Part shown: positions 1 to 6,338 of the stretch, one piece after another
Layout of the letters: the number at the start of each line of letters is the position of its first letter
How positions within the stretch are numbered: the first letter of the stretch is position 1
DNA from: Flammeovirgaceae bacterium
Lineage (GTDB): Bacteria > Bacteroidota > Bacteroidia > Cytophagales > Cyclobacteriaceae
Direction of reading: 5' to 3'
Length of the DNA stretch: 6,440 nucleotides
NCBI GenBank assembly: GCA_022616575.1
Contig: JAKEEN010000011.1
Coordinates: forward strand, 1 to 6,440
Translations under genes and position numbers: made by a program
The notes under the pieces: generated by a model
Told to the model about the DNA's origin: nothing
Seen by the model: the letters and a program-made list of their open reading frames with translations, nothing else
Databases searched by the model: none

Positions 1-954
1 ACAATTGTTGGCCTCTACCTTTTCCCGTCCTCTCTAATTGGTCCGCTTGGAGGAAGGGCCCTCGCGTTGATATTTGCATTTGTTTGGGTTGTAAGTAGGA
101 TAGTCGGTGAATTCGGGCTTCATTTTAATCTCAGTCTGTTAGGTGAATCCTTCAAGTTCAATCTTTATTTATTTATTTATCAGTTGCAACAATGGGTTAT
201 CAATTACGCTGATAGAATTTTAATGTTGCTTTACCTACCCTTAGCATCAGTGGGCATTTACGATTTTGCTGTTAAGTGTTTAGTCGGAATCGAACTGTTT
301 ATGAATGGGTTGCACAGCGCATTTGTTCCCAAGGTGATGAAGTTGATCACCATTGGAAAAGAAGGGGGGTCGTCACCGGAAGTTAACCGGTATTACAACG
401 GGTTTATAGCTACCATGATGATCGTTATCTGCGGTTCAATATTTTTGGTACCCCTTGTTATTGAATGGTTAAGCGACTATTTGCAGCGCCCGGAATATAA
501 ACTTACTATTAGACTCATGCCATTCCTGGCCCTTTTGTTTCTGATCAGGTCCATCCGTTTGTACTTCGGGTTGCCATACACTATCTTAAAATATACAAAA
601 CCTTTACCCTTTATATACCTTATCGTTGCAACCCTGAAAATTGGGGGCGTGGTATTGTTGGCAGATAGCATGGACACCATGGGCGTGATTGTAGCCAGTG
701 CAGTTAGTTTTGTGTCGGAAGTCGTTTTACTTTACGTGATGTCCAAAAATCGCTTTCAATTTCGGTTCAATACGCACAAAGTTCTTATCGCACCTTTGAT
801 TTTACTGACAGTCATTGTCGTTTCAGAGTTAAGCCTGCAATTGGTAAATGAAGTAATTCGTCACTTTGCCTATTGTGTGTTATGCGTATTTCTCCTGTTA
901 ATAACCTATCGTTCTGAACTAAAACAGATTAAAATATCCAGCTTAGTCAAATGA
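1..954 (+). CDS. Wzx-type polysaccharide flippase, C-terminal part (5' truncated)
   Basis: The frame is open from base 1 to the TGA at 952-954, giving 317 visible residues. The TTG at 67 is an internal Leu codon (residue 23), not the start; the true N-terminus lies upstream of the window. The protein is strongly hydrophobic, with likely membrane helices near residues 24-40, 60-80, 136-156, 172-185, 203-221, 228-247, 261-281 and 290-303. The stretch NYADRILMLLYLPLASVGIY (residues 69-88) resembles the conserved start of the second half of Wzx / MATE-like (MOP superfamily) flippases. Such proteins move lipid-linked oligosaccharide from the cytoplasmic to the periplasmic face of the inner membrane. 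Family members are usually 400-500 residues, so roughly one third is missing. The downstream tailoring and glycosyltransferase genes fit this role. The substrate cannot be read from sequence. A lipid II-type flippase is less likely given the neighbours. Confidence 0.82.
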   Translation, partial: TIVGLYLFPSSLIGPLGGRALALIFAFVWVVSRIVGEFGLHFNLSLLGESFKFNLYLFIYQLQQWVINYADRILMLLYLPLASVGIYDFAVKCLVGIELFMNGLHSAFVPKVMKLITIGKEGGSSPEVNRYYNGFIATMMIVICGSIFLVPLVIEWLSDYLQRPEYKLTIRLMPFLALLFLIRSIRLYFGLPYTILKYTKPLPFIYLIVATLKIGGVVLLADSMDTMGVIVASAVSFVSEVVLLYVMSKNRFQFRFNTHKVLIAPLILLTVIVVSELSLQLVNEVIRHFAYCVLCVFLLLITYRSELKQIKISSLVK

Positions 955-1011
955 TTAACTCTCATATACCGGGAAAGAATAATTCCTAAAGAATTTCAAA
1001 ATGTTTTTAAT

Positions 1012-1043
1012 TTTGCAAATAATAATTGTTACGGATAGACTTT
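1012..1043 (+). promoter_or_regulatory. Possible Bacteroidota-type promoter for the methyltransferase operon
   Basis: TTTG at 1012-1015 is followed after 20 bases by TAGACTTT at 1036-1043. This approximates the known Bacteroidota pattern TTTG-N19-21-TAnnTTTG, with imperfect agreement in the second box. It lies in the 172-base gap after the flippase, the only sizeable gap on the plus strand. A transcript starting here would begin near 1050 and have a leader of roughly 75 bases. AT-rich DNA yields chance matches, so this is tentative. Confidence 0.3.
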
Positions 1044-1073
1044 AAATTCCAATAATAACGGTACGTCCACCCT

Positions 1074-1095
1074 ACAGATTGGATTTTCAATCTGT
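1074..1095 (+). promoter_or_regulatory. Perfect 8-bp inverted repeat in the leader of the FkbM gene
   Basis: ACAGATTG (1074-1081) and CAATCTGT (1088-1095) are exact reverse complements separated by six bases. The hairpin lies 31 bases before the ATG at 1127. No T-run follows it, so it is not a classical intrinsic terminator. It could be a leader RNA hairpin, an operator for a dimeric regulator, or a weak end signal for the flippase transcript. The rest of the gap (955-1126) shows no coding potential. Confidence 0.4.
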
Positions 1096-1126
1096 TGACC
1101 TAGCTTAAAATATATTCTCCTCTTTC

Positions 1127-2014
1127 ATGCTTACTGCCTTATATCGAAGTATTATTCCATCCGCTGTTCGGGGTTTTGTGTATGACCTTTTTTTAGGAAG
1201 AGTCTTGTTCTTTATTCGACATTTCAGAGTCATTGTCAGAAGCAAGCTTACGTTTGCATTTAGTTTTCTCTTGCCAAAAACGGAAAAGAACCGTGTCTTT
1301 TCATTTATGGGAAAGCATGGCTTAACATCGTATCCTTACGAATATTCATTAGCCTATAAGAGCCTTGAAATTCAGGTTGAAAAAGACGATCACCAAAATC
1401 TGCTATTCGTCTACCACCATGGAAGAAGGCTGTACTTTCCTGAGTTTTATTCTGTTGAAATGGTTAAAAAAGATTATCGCGCATTAATTACTGAGCAAGA
1501 CAGCCATTCTGCCCATCGCTACGTGCGCTCTTATAACGACCTCAAAGACCGCACGCTACTTGATGTGGGCGCAGCTGAAGGAATTTTTTCACTGGATACT
1601 ATTGAATTGACTAAGCGGGTAATCATTTTCGAGTGCCTGGACCATTGGCAGAAACCTCTCATGGCCACTTTTGCCAATTGGACTAATAAAGTTTCTTTCA
1701 TAAAAAAATATGTTGGTAATCAGTCGGCTGGTGATTTGATAACCATCGATGAATTTCTGTCAGCTGAATCAAAAGATAACTTATTTATTAAAATGGATAT
1801 TGAAGGTGCTGAAAGAAGTGCCCTGGAAGGTGCAAAAGCAACCCTTGCCACTGGCAGGAATATTCAATTGGCAATTTGTACCTATCACCGCCAGGGTGAT
1901 CCTGAATTTATGGCTGACTTACTTACCGGCTACGGTTACTCTATTGAGTTTTCAAACGGATTTATGTACTGGAACAAAAGAATCAGTAAGGGAATTATAC
2001 GTGGTAAGAATTGA
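1127..2014 (+). CDS. FkbM-family SAM-dependent methyltransferase
   Basis: This 295-residue protein is predicted to transfer a methyl group from S-adenosylmethionine to a hydroxyl, probably on a sugar of the locus's glycan. Motif I, LLDVGAAEGIFS (residues 144-155), is the SAM-binding glycine loop, in the form typical of FkbM proteins (DVGAxxGxFS). An acidic residue, E169 in IIFEC, ends the second strand. KMDIEGAE (222-229) is the most diagnostic FkbM signature, followed by the expected ALEGA segment. The C-terminal part, with AICTYHRQ and GYGYSIEF, also matches family layout. The first 50 residues are hydrophobic and basic (about 20-50), without a clear signal peptide, and may associate with the membrane. 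The ATG at 1127 is used because it gives normal family length; no Shine-Dalgarno precedes it. It is first in a run of four closely spaced genes. The methylated position and sugar cannot be inferred. Confidence 0.85.
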   Translation: MLTALYRSIIPSAVRGFVYDLFLGRVLFFIRHFRVIVRSKLTFAFSFLLPKTEKNRVFSFMGKHGLTSYPYEYSLAYKSLEIQVEKDDHQNLLFVYHHGRRLYFPEFYSVEMVKKDYRALITEQDSHSAHRYVRSYNDLKDRTLLDVGAAEGIFSLDTIELTKRVIIFECLDHWQKPLMATFANWTNKVSFIKKYVGNQSAGDLITIDEFLSAESKDNLFIKMDIEGAERSALEGAKATLATGRNIQLAICTYHRQGDPEFMADLLTGYGYSIEFSNGFMYWNKRISKGIIRGKN

Positions 2015-2020
2015 TTAACA

Positions 2021-2707
2021 ATGAATCACTTAATCCAAAAAATACCGGGGCTGCGATTGCTTAGCCGTGTTCTTGAAAAAAGAAAATTTGAAAGAGCGTG
2101 GCGAAAAAGAAACCTGCACAACGAAACAAAAGTTGGCGATCGGGTTTTCCCGATGGAAGTGGTCCAGGTCGGAAAAGGCACCTACGGAACTATTACCATT
2201 CAAAGTCTTTATGTTACCCCTCATGAAAAACTCTTCATTGGTAATTTTGTCTCCATTGCCCCTAACGTAACATTTTTATTGGGCGTAAATCACCAGGTAA
2301 ATACGCCAACAACATTTCCATTCTATTCTAAACTGATAAACCGATCGCCCATTGACGCCATCAGTAAAGGCCCTATCACCATAGAAGACGAAGTATGGAT
2401 AGGAACCGGAGCCTTGATTTTTTCAGGAGTAACAATTGGCAAGGGGGCAATCATTGGCGCGGGTTCTATTGTTACCAAGCACGTTCCCCCCTACGCCATA
2501 GTAGGTGGTAACCCCGCTAAGCTTATCCGTTTTCGTTTTCAGGAAGAGATTATAAAAATATTAAAGCCGATCTACTTTGTTAATTTTTCAGATGACTGGA
2601 TAAAACAGAATATAGATATAATTTATAAAAGAATAGAGACAATAGATGATGCGTTGCGTCTGAAAGCACTTGTTGATTCTTACGAAACCAAGAAAAATGA
2701 AAAATAA
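2021..2707 (+). CDS. Hexapeptide-repeat (left-handed beta-helix) acyltransferase, CatB-like
   Basis: This 228-residue protein probably O- or N-acetylates a sugar from acetyl-CoA in the cytoplasm. The middle and C-terminal region carries degenerate [LIV]GxxxX hexapeptide turns (about 71-90 and 118-153), ending with VTKHVPPYAIVGGNPAKLIR (151-170), the classic end cap of this family. H91 in GVNHQVNTPTTFPF sits where the catalytic histidine lies in the xenobiotic acetyltransferase (CatB/Vat) branch, so this branch is favoured over the LacA/NodL type. The first 40 residues are basic (KRKFERAWRKR) and the C-terminal 50 are helical and charged, outside the beta-helix. The gene starts 6 bases after the methyltransferase stop and overlaps the next gene by 11 bases, so it is operonic. 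In a polysaccharide locus, glycan decoration is more likely than antibiotic inactivation. Acceptor and acyl group are unknown. Confidence 0.87.
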   Translation: MNHLIQKIPGLRLLSRVLEKRKFERAWRKRNLHNETKVGDRVFPMEVVQVGKGTYGTITIQSLYVTPHEKLFIGNFVSIAPNVTFLLGVNHQVNTPTTFPFYSKLINRSPIDAISKGPITIEDEVWIGTGALIFSGVTIGKGAIIGAGSIVTKHVPPYAIVGGNPAKLIRFRFQEEIIKILKPIYFVNFSDDWIKQNIDIIYKRIETIDDALRLKALVDSYETKKNEK

Positions 2708-3794
2708 TCCTGTACGGATTCTAGCAACCTATTTACCTCAATTCCATCCAATTCCTGAAAATGATCAGTGGTGGGGAAAAGGATTTACTGAATGGACTAA
2801 CGTTGGAAAAGCAAAACCATTATTTCGCGGACATTACCAGCCGAGGGTCCCTGCAGATTTAGGTTATTACGACCTTCGACTTCCGGAAGTTCGTCAGCAA
2901 CAAGCCGACCTTGCCAGGGAGTACGGAATCGAAGGATTTTGCTACTGGCATTATTGGTTTGGTAATGGAAAGAGATTATTAGAAAGGCCTTTTAATGAAG
3001 TACTAGTATCAGGTAAACCTGATTTTCCATTTTGCCTAAGCTGGGCTAACCATAGCTGGCAGGATAAACAATTTAGTAAAGAAGGAACTGACCGAATGCT
3101 GATCGAGCAGGAATATGGCGGAGAAGCTGATTACCTCGAGCACTTTTATGCATTGCTTCCGGCATTTAAAGACAACCGCTACATTAAGGTTGACAATAAA
3201 CCCCTATTCCAGATATATATTCCATTAAAATTTCCGGAGGTAGATAAATTTATTGCCTGCTGGCAGAGAGAAGCTAATAAAAATGGACTCGAGGGAATTC
3301 ATTTTGTGGGTCATACTCACTTTGAAAATGACTATGAATCCCTGATCCAAAAAGGATTTGATGCCATAAATATTGTTCGCCTGTATCATTTTTATAAACA
3401 TGAGTATACGCTCCCTGAAAGGGCTTACATGAAAATAAGAAGGATATGGTTTAAGCATGGTGGAATTTTTGATTACGGAAAACTTTTCAAGTATTTCTCT
3501 GACAAGATGGATAGTCGTGATGACTGGTACCCAACCCTTGTTCCAAACTGGGATCATTCACCGCGGTCAGGTCGCAGGGGCAATATTTTCATTAACTCAA
3601 ACCCAACGGTCTTTAAAAAGCATGCCAGGCAAGTACTTCAAACTGTGAAGGATAAAAAACTGGAACATCGGATTATATTTCTTAAGTCGTGGAATGAATG
3701 GGCTGAAGGAAATTATATGGAGCCAGACTTGAAGTTTGGCCGTGGCTACCTGGAAGCATTGCAAGAGGCTATCAATGAAGTTTATCCTACCTAA
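2697..3794 (+). CDS. WbsX-type, GH99-like glycan-active protein
   Basis: This 365-residue protein matches the WbsX family (Glyco_tran_WbsX), found in O-antigen and capsule loci and usually annotated as a glycosyltransferase. Family hallmarks are YLPQFHPIPENDQWWGKGF (12-30) then TEWTNV, PADLGYYDLR (52-61), EYGIEGFCYWHYWFGNGKRL (75-94), the PNWDHSPRSG block (283-292) and SWNEWAEGNYMEPD (331-344). From family knowledge, WbsX proteins are related to TIM-barrel GH99 enzymes, whose two key glutamates lie three residues apart; E334 and E337 in NEWAE have that spacing. Its real activity, transfer or hydrolysis, is therefore open. There is no signal peptide, so it is probably cytoplasmic. The ATG at 2697 is chosen over the in-frame TTG at 2670 because family similarity starts just after it (VRILATYLPQFHP) and an ATG is available. 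It overlaps the acyltransferase by 11 bases, suggesting translational coupling. Confidence 0.85.
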   Translation: MKNNPVRILATYLPQFHPIPENDQWWGKGFTEWTNVGKAKPLFRGHYQPRVPADLGYYDLRLPEVRQQQADLAREYGIEGFCYWHYWFGNGKRLLERPFNEVLVSGKPDFPFCLSWANHSWQDKQFSKEGTDRMLIEQEYGGEADYLEHFYALLPAFKDNRYIKVDNKPLFQIYIPLKFPEVDKFIACWQREANKNGLEGIHFVGHTHFENDYESLIQKGFDAINIVRLYHFYKHEYTLPERAYMKIRRIWFKHGGIFDYGKLFKYFSDKMDSRDDWYPTLVPNWDHSPRSGRRGNIFINSNPTVFKKHARQVLQTVKDKKLEHRIIFLKSWNEWAEGNYMEPDLKFGRGYLEALQEAINEVYPT

Positions 3795-3798
3795 GTAA

Positions 3799-4941
3799 AT
3801 GAGAAAAATTCTAATACTCGCTTTCAGTAATCTTGACCACGATGCCCGTGTTGCCCGTCAGGTTAATTTTCTAAAATCAGACTACAAGGTTACTGTTGCA
3901 AGTTTTGAGGGTTCTGAAAACAATGAATACGAAGTCTTCAGGTTAAAGCAAACAAAACTGAGTTTATTCAGAAAAATCACTGCTTCTTTTTTCCTGATCA
4001 CACGAATGTATCCAATTGCCTATGCGGTCTTGCATAATTACAAATACATTAAACACACCCTGGGCCAATGGAACTTTGATCTTGTTATTGCCAATGATAT
4101 TGAAACACTACCCCTTGCTTTCGAATTCGGAAATGCCAAAGTTTTGTTTGATGCACATGAATATGCACCCAGGCACTTTGAAGACAAACTAATTTGGAGA
4201 TTTTTTTTTCAGGGCTTCAATAAATACCTCTGTAGGCAGTATATTCCAAGGGTGAATGCCATGACAACGGTGGGTCGCGGACTTGCCATGGAATATAAAA
4301 GGAATTACGGGACCGAACCTACGGTAATAACCAATTCCTCACCGTATTATGAACTCAATGCTTTTCCTGTAGAAGAGGGTAAAATAAAACTTATCCATCA
4401 TGGAATTGCCAATCGGTCGCGGAAATTGGAACTCATGCTTGAGATGATGAATTTTTTGGATGATCGTTACACGCTTGATCTGATGCTCATCCTTCCGCCA
4501 AATGCCAACAGGAAGACACGCGCATACATCGATCGACTCAAAGAATTGTCAAGTTACAACAGTCGGATTCGAATTTTGCCACCTGTAAAAAGCTCTGAAA
4601 TTGTAAAATCAATTAATAAGTATGATATGGGTGTATTCCTGATCCCTCCTATCAACTTTAACTATGCCAACACATTGCCAAACAAACTTTTTGACTTTAT
4701 CCAGGCAAGGCTGGCTATTGCCATCGGACCAACACCGGAAATGGCCGAACTCGTAAGAAAATATTCAATAGGGGTTGTGGCAGACGACTTTACTCCTGAA
4801 AGTCTGGCTAATGCCATTCGACAAATAGACTGCAATAGACTTACGGAGCTCAAGCTCAACACATCACAAGCTGCTAAAGAAGTGAATGCCGAAAAAAATA
4901 AAAAAATCCTGCTCTCCATGGTGGAAACCCTCCTTCAATAG
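3799..4941 (+). CDS. GT-B fold glycosyltransferase (GT4-like)
   Basis: This 380-residue protein is predicted to transfer a sugar from a nucleotide donor to a lipid-linked glycan at the cytoplasmic membrane face. The N-terminal Rossmann half starts MRKILILAFSNLDHDARVAR, a common GT4 opening with a DxRV motif (D15, R17, V18), and continues with DLVIANDIETLPLAF (94-108) and FDAHEYAP (117-124). The C-terminal donor half holds IKLIHHGI (196-203) and LPNKLFDFIQARLAIAIG (293-310), equivalent to the NKLFEYxxxGLP segment, with D299 where many relatives have Glu. There is no cleavable signal; residues 60-80 are moderately hydrophobic and may contact the membrane. The start lies 4 bases after the WbsX stop, so it is the last gene of the plus-strand run. 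Nine consecutive T (4201-4209) encode FFF and keep the frame intact. Sugar specificity cannot be assigned. Confidence 0.82.
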   Translation: MRKILILAFSNLDHDARVARQVNFLKSDYKVTVASFEGSENNEYEVFRLKQTKLSLFRKITASFFLITRMYPIAYAVLHNYKYIKHTLGQWNFDLVIANDIETLPLAFEFGNAKVLFDAHEYAPRHFEDKLIWRFFFQGFNKYLCRQYIPRVNAMTTVGRGLAMEYKRNYGTEPTVITNSSPYYELNAFPVEEGKIKLIHHGIANRSRKLELMLEMMNFLDDRYTLDLMLILPPNANRKTRAYIDRLKELSSYNSRIRILPPVKSSEIVKSINKYDMGVFLIPPINFNYANTLPNKLFDFIQARLAIAIGPTPEMAELVRKYSIGVVADDFTPESLANAIRQIDCNRLTELKLNTSQAAKEVNAEKNKKILLSMVETLLQ

Positions 4942-4965
4942 ACGGTTATTGAACGTTGAAATACT

Positions 4966-6261
4966 CTATTTTAATAACAGAGCGAGTTTCTCTGTTATTT
5001 CCTTGCGGGAAAATTCTGGTTTATGGTTCACCATCAAAGGGGATTCACTCTTTCTCCATTTTTCAAAATGAACCAGTAAAAAATCTTTGATTGAATTTTC
5101 ATCTTTCTCATTAGCCATAAGCCCGTTTGACTGACTATTCAAAATTTTTGAAGCATCTCCATCCACTGGCCCTACACCTAAAATAGGGAGACCGGTTGCC
5201 ATGTATTCAAACAACTTACCAGGTAAGTAACCCTCAGCATCCTTGTACCCTGTTAAAACCAATAGCAAAATGGAAGATTGTGAGTATAAAAAAATCAACT
5301 TTTCATGCTCAACAGTCGGGGTGATCTGAGTAACTTCTGAAAGGTGTTGACTTGTTTTAATAAAATTTTGAAAATCTTTATGGACCTGGCCTACAAACTC
5401 AAGTCTCAAATTGTTGCGGAAGGTGTTGTCAGTAATGCACATCTTTTCGATGATTGTCATTAATGGCCGGGGATCACATTTTTCATTAATAATTCCAACA
5501 TGCCGAATCGTGAATTTTTCGGGAGCTTTGTATTGGAAGGTTTTAAAATCCTCTACATCAAAGCCATTGGTAAGAAGACTTACGCTTTTCCCGGATAATT
5601 TCTCAAACTTCTTAACATAAAACGGGGTGATGGTTACCAATTGATCGGCACCTCGTAAAACCCTTGCTTCAAGTTTTTTATGTATGGCTCTGACCGGGGA
5701 ACAAATATCAAGGCTGTCAAGAAACCCCCACTCACTCCAGGGATCACGAAAATCGGCAATCCACTTAAGCGATGGATTTTTCTTTTTTAAGCGAAGACCA
5801 ATCAAATGCATACTGTGCGGTGGCCCCGTGGTGATGATCGTTTCTATTTGCCTTTCTTTAAGGAAGTCATGAAGAAAATTGACAGAAGGCCTTACCCAGA
5901 AAACTTTTGGGTCAGGGATAAAGAAATTACCACGGATAAACATGGCCATCTTTTGAAACAGTGATTTTTTACTCGTTGTGATAAAGTTTGATGAGTTCAC
6001 TTTTTTCCCCTGAAAGAGACCAGAAAGTTTTGAAAAGGTATCATAAGGTTCCCAGATAGGCAGCTTGATTACTTCTGCTTCTGGTGGAATGTCTCTGAGC
6101 AGAGATTCGTCCTTAACATCAAAAGACGGATTCTCAGGTGTAAATACATACGGTTGCCATCCAAACTTGGGTAAGTACTTAACAAACTTAAGCCAGCGTT
6201 GTACTCCGCTTCCTCCACTGGGGGGCCAATAATAGGTTATAATGAGAACTCTTTTCTCCAT
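4966..6261 (-). CDS. GT4-family glycosyltransferase (GGSGVQRW type)
   Basis: This 431-residue protein is a probable GT-B retaining glycosyltransferase acting at the cytoplasmic membrane face. The N-terminal half opens VLIITYYWPPSGGSGVQRW (5-23), whose glycine-rich loop and acceptor-side motif are typical of a GT4 subgroup common in Bacteroidota. Next come TTGPPHSMH (144-152) and DFRDPWSEW (170-178). The donor half contains IRHVGIINE (252-260), LEFVGQVH (287-294) and LPGKLFEYMATGLPILG (346-362), where E352 is the conserved donor-site glutamate. No signal peptide is seen. The ATG at 6259-6261 gives a full-length N-terminus directly before the motif. The heptamer-repeat hairpin ends about 9 bases upstream, leaving no recognisable ribosome binding site. 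Only 44 bases separate it from the miaA stop on the same strand, so read-through from miaA is plausible. It converges on the plus-strand operon and may act on the same or another glycan. Confidence 0.87.
   Translation of the reverse strand: MEKRVLIITYYWPPSGGSGVQRWLKFVKYLPKFGWQPYVFTPENPSFDVKDESLLRDIPPEAEVIKLPIWEPYDTFSKLSGLFQGKKVNSSNFITTSKKSLFQKMAMFIRGNFFIPDPKVFWVRPSVNFLHDFLKERQIETIITTGPPHSMHLIGLRLKKKNPSLKWIADFRDPWSEWGFLDSLDICSPVRAIHKKLEARVLRGADQLVTITPFYVKKFEKLSGKSVSLLTNGFDVEDFKTFQYKAPEKFTIRHVGIINEKCDPRPLMTIIEKMCITDNTFRNNLRLEFVGQVHKDFQNFIKTSQHLSEVTQITPTVEHEKLIFLYSQSSILLLVLTGYKDAEGYLPGKLFEYMATGLPILGVGPVDGDASKILNSQSNGLMANEKDENSIKDFLLVHFEKWRKSESPLMVNHKPEFSRKEITEKLALLLK
4973..4999. terminator. Perfect 10-bp inverted repeat at the convergent gene junction
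   Basis: AATAACAGAG (4973-4982) and CTCTGTTATT (4990-4999) are exact reverse complements around a 7-base loop. The hairpin starts 32 bases past the stop of the plus-strand glycosyltransferase and lies inside the last codons of the minus-strand one, whose stop is at 4966-4968. Position between convergent genes suggests a bidirectional transcription end. Neither side has a strong T-run (plus side only TTATTTCC across the stem end) and the stem is AT-rich, so terminator function is inferred from position and symmetry. Confidence 0.45.
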
Positions 6262-6270
6262 CGGCTACAG

Positions 6271-6338
6271 GCCACAAGCTACAAGCTACAAGCTTCAAGC
6301 AGACATTAGCTTGTAGCTTGAGGCTTGAAGCTTGAAGC
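6271..6338. repeat. Heptamer-repeat array forming a 30-bp imperfect hairpin
   Basis: The left arm (6271-6300) holds three exact ACAAGCT units (6274-6280, 6281-6287, 6288-6294) and a partial TCAAGC. The right arm (6309-6338) carries the complementary unit in the variants AGCTTGT, AGCTTGA, GGCTTGA and AGCTTGA, from 6308. Folding the arms pairs 24 of 30 positions around an 8-base loop (6301-6308). A degenerate extra unit (GGCTACAG, 6263-6270) reaches almost to the glycosyltransferase start codon. The array covers the end of miaA and the whole leader of the next gene. No T-run follows on the minus strand, so it is not a standard terminator. It is too short and lacks unique spacers, so it is not a CRISPR. 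It may be a dispersed palindromic repeat. Confidence 0.85.

Noticed and set aside
67..69. TTG as the start of the flippase gene
   Set aside because: The frame is open back to base 1 and encodes hydrophobic, flippase-like residues there; the gene is simply cut by the window edge.
164..179. Four TTTA units in the flippase gene as a slippage tract
   Set aside because: Four tetranucleotide copies are within chance for AT-rich DNA encoding Leu/Phe/Tyr, and the frame is intact.
1095..1116. Sigma70-like promoter TTGACC ... TATATT before the FkbM gene
   Set aside because: The spacer is only 10 bases, far shorter than the usual 16-18.
1749..2018. 89-residue frame inside the methyltransferase gene
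   Set aside because: It is a shifted-frame shadow of the FkbM C-terminal half, with no recognisable domain.
2670..2696. Longer WbsX form starting at a TTG
   Set aside because: It adds nine residues with no family similarity and a rare start; the ATG at 2697 lies just before the conserved N-terminus.
3225..3557. 110-residue minus-strand frame inside the WbsX gene
   Set aside because: It is antisense to strongly conserved family motifs and shows no independent features.
4201..4209. Run of nine T in the plus-strand glycosyltransferase as a phase-variation switch
   Set aside because: It encodes FFF in frame and is short; without strain or read-level length variation there is no support for switching.
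6271..6338. CRISPR array
   Set aside because: The units are contiguous heptamers without spacers, the two arms are inverted relative to each other, and no cas gene is present.
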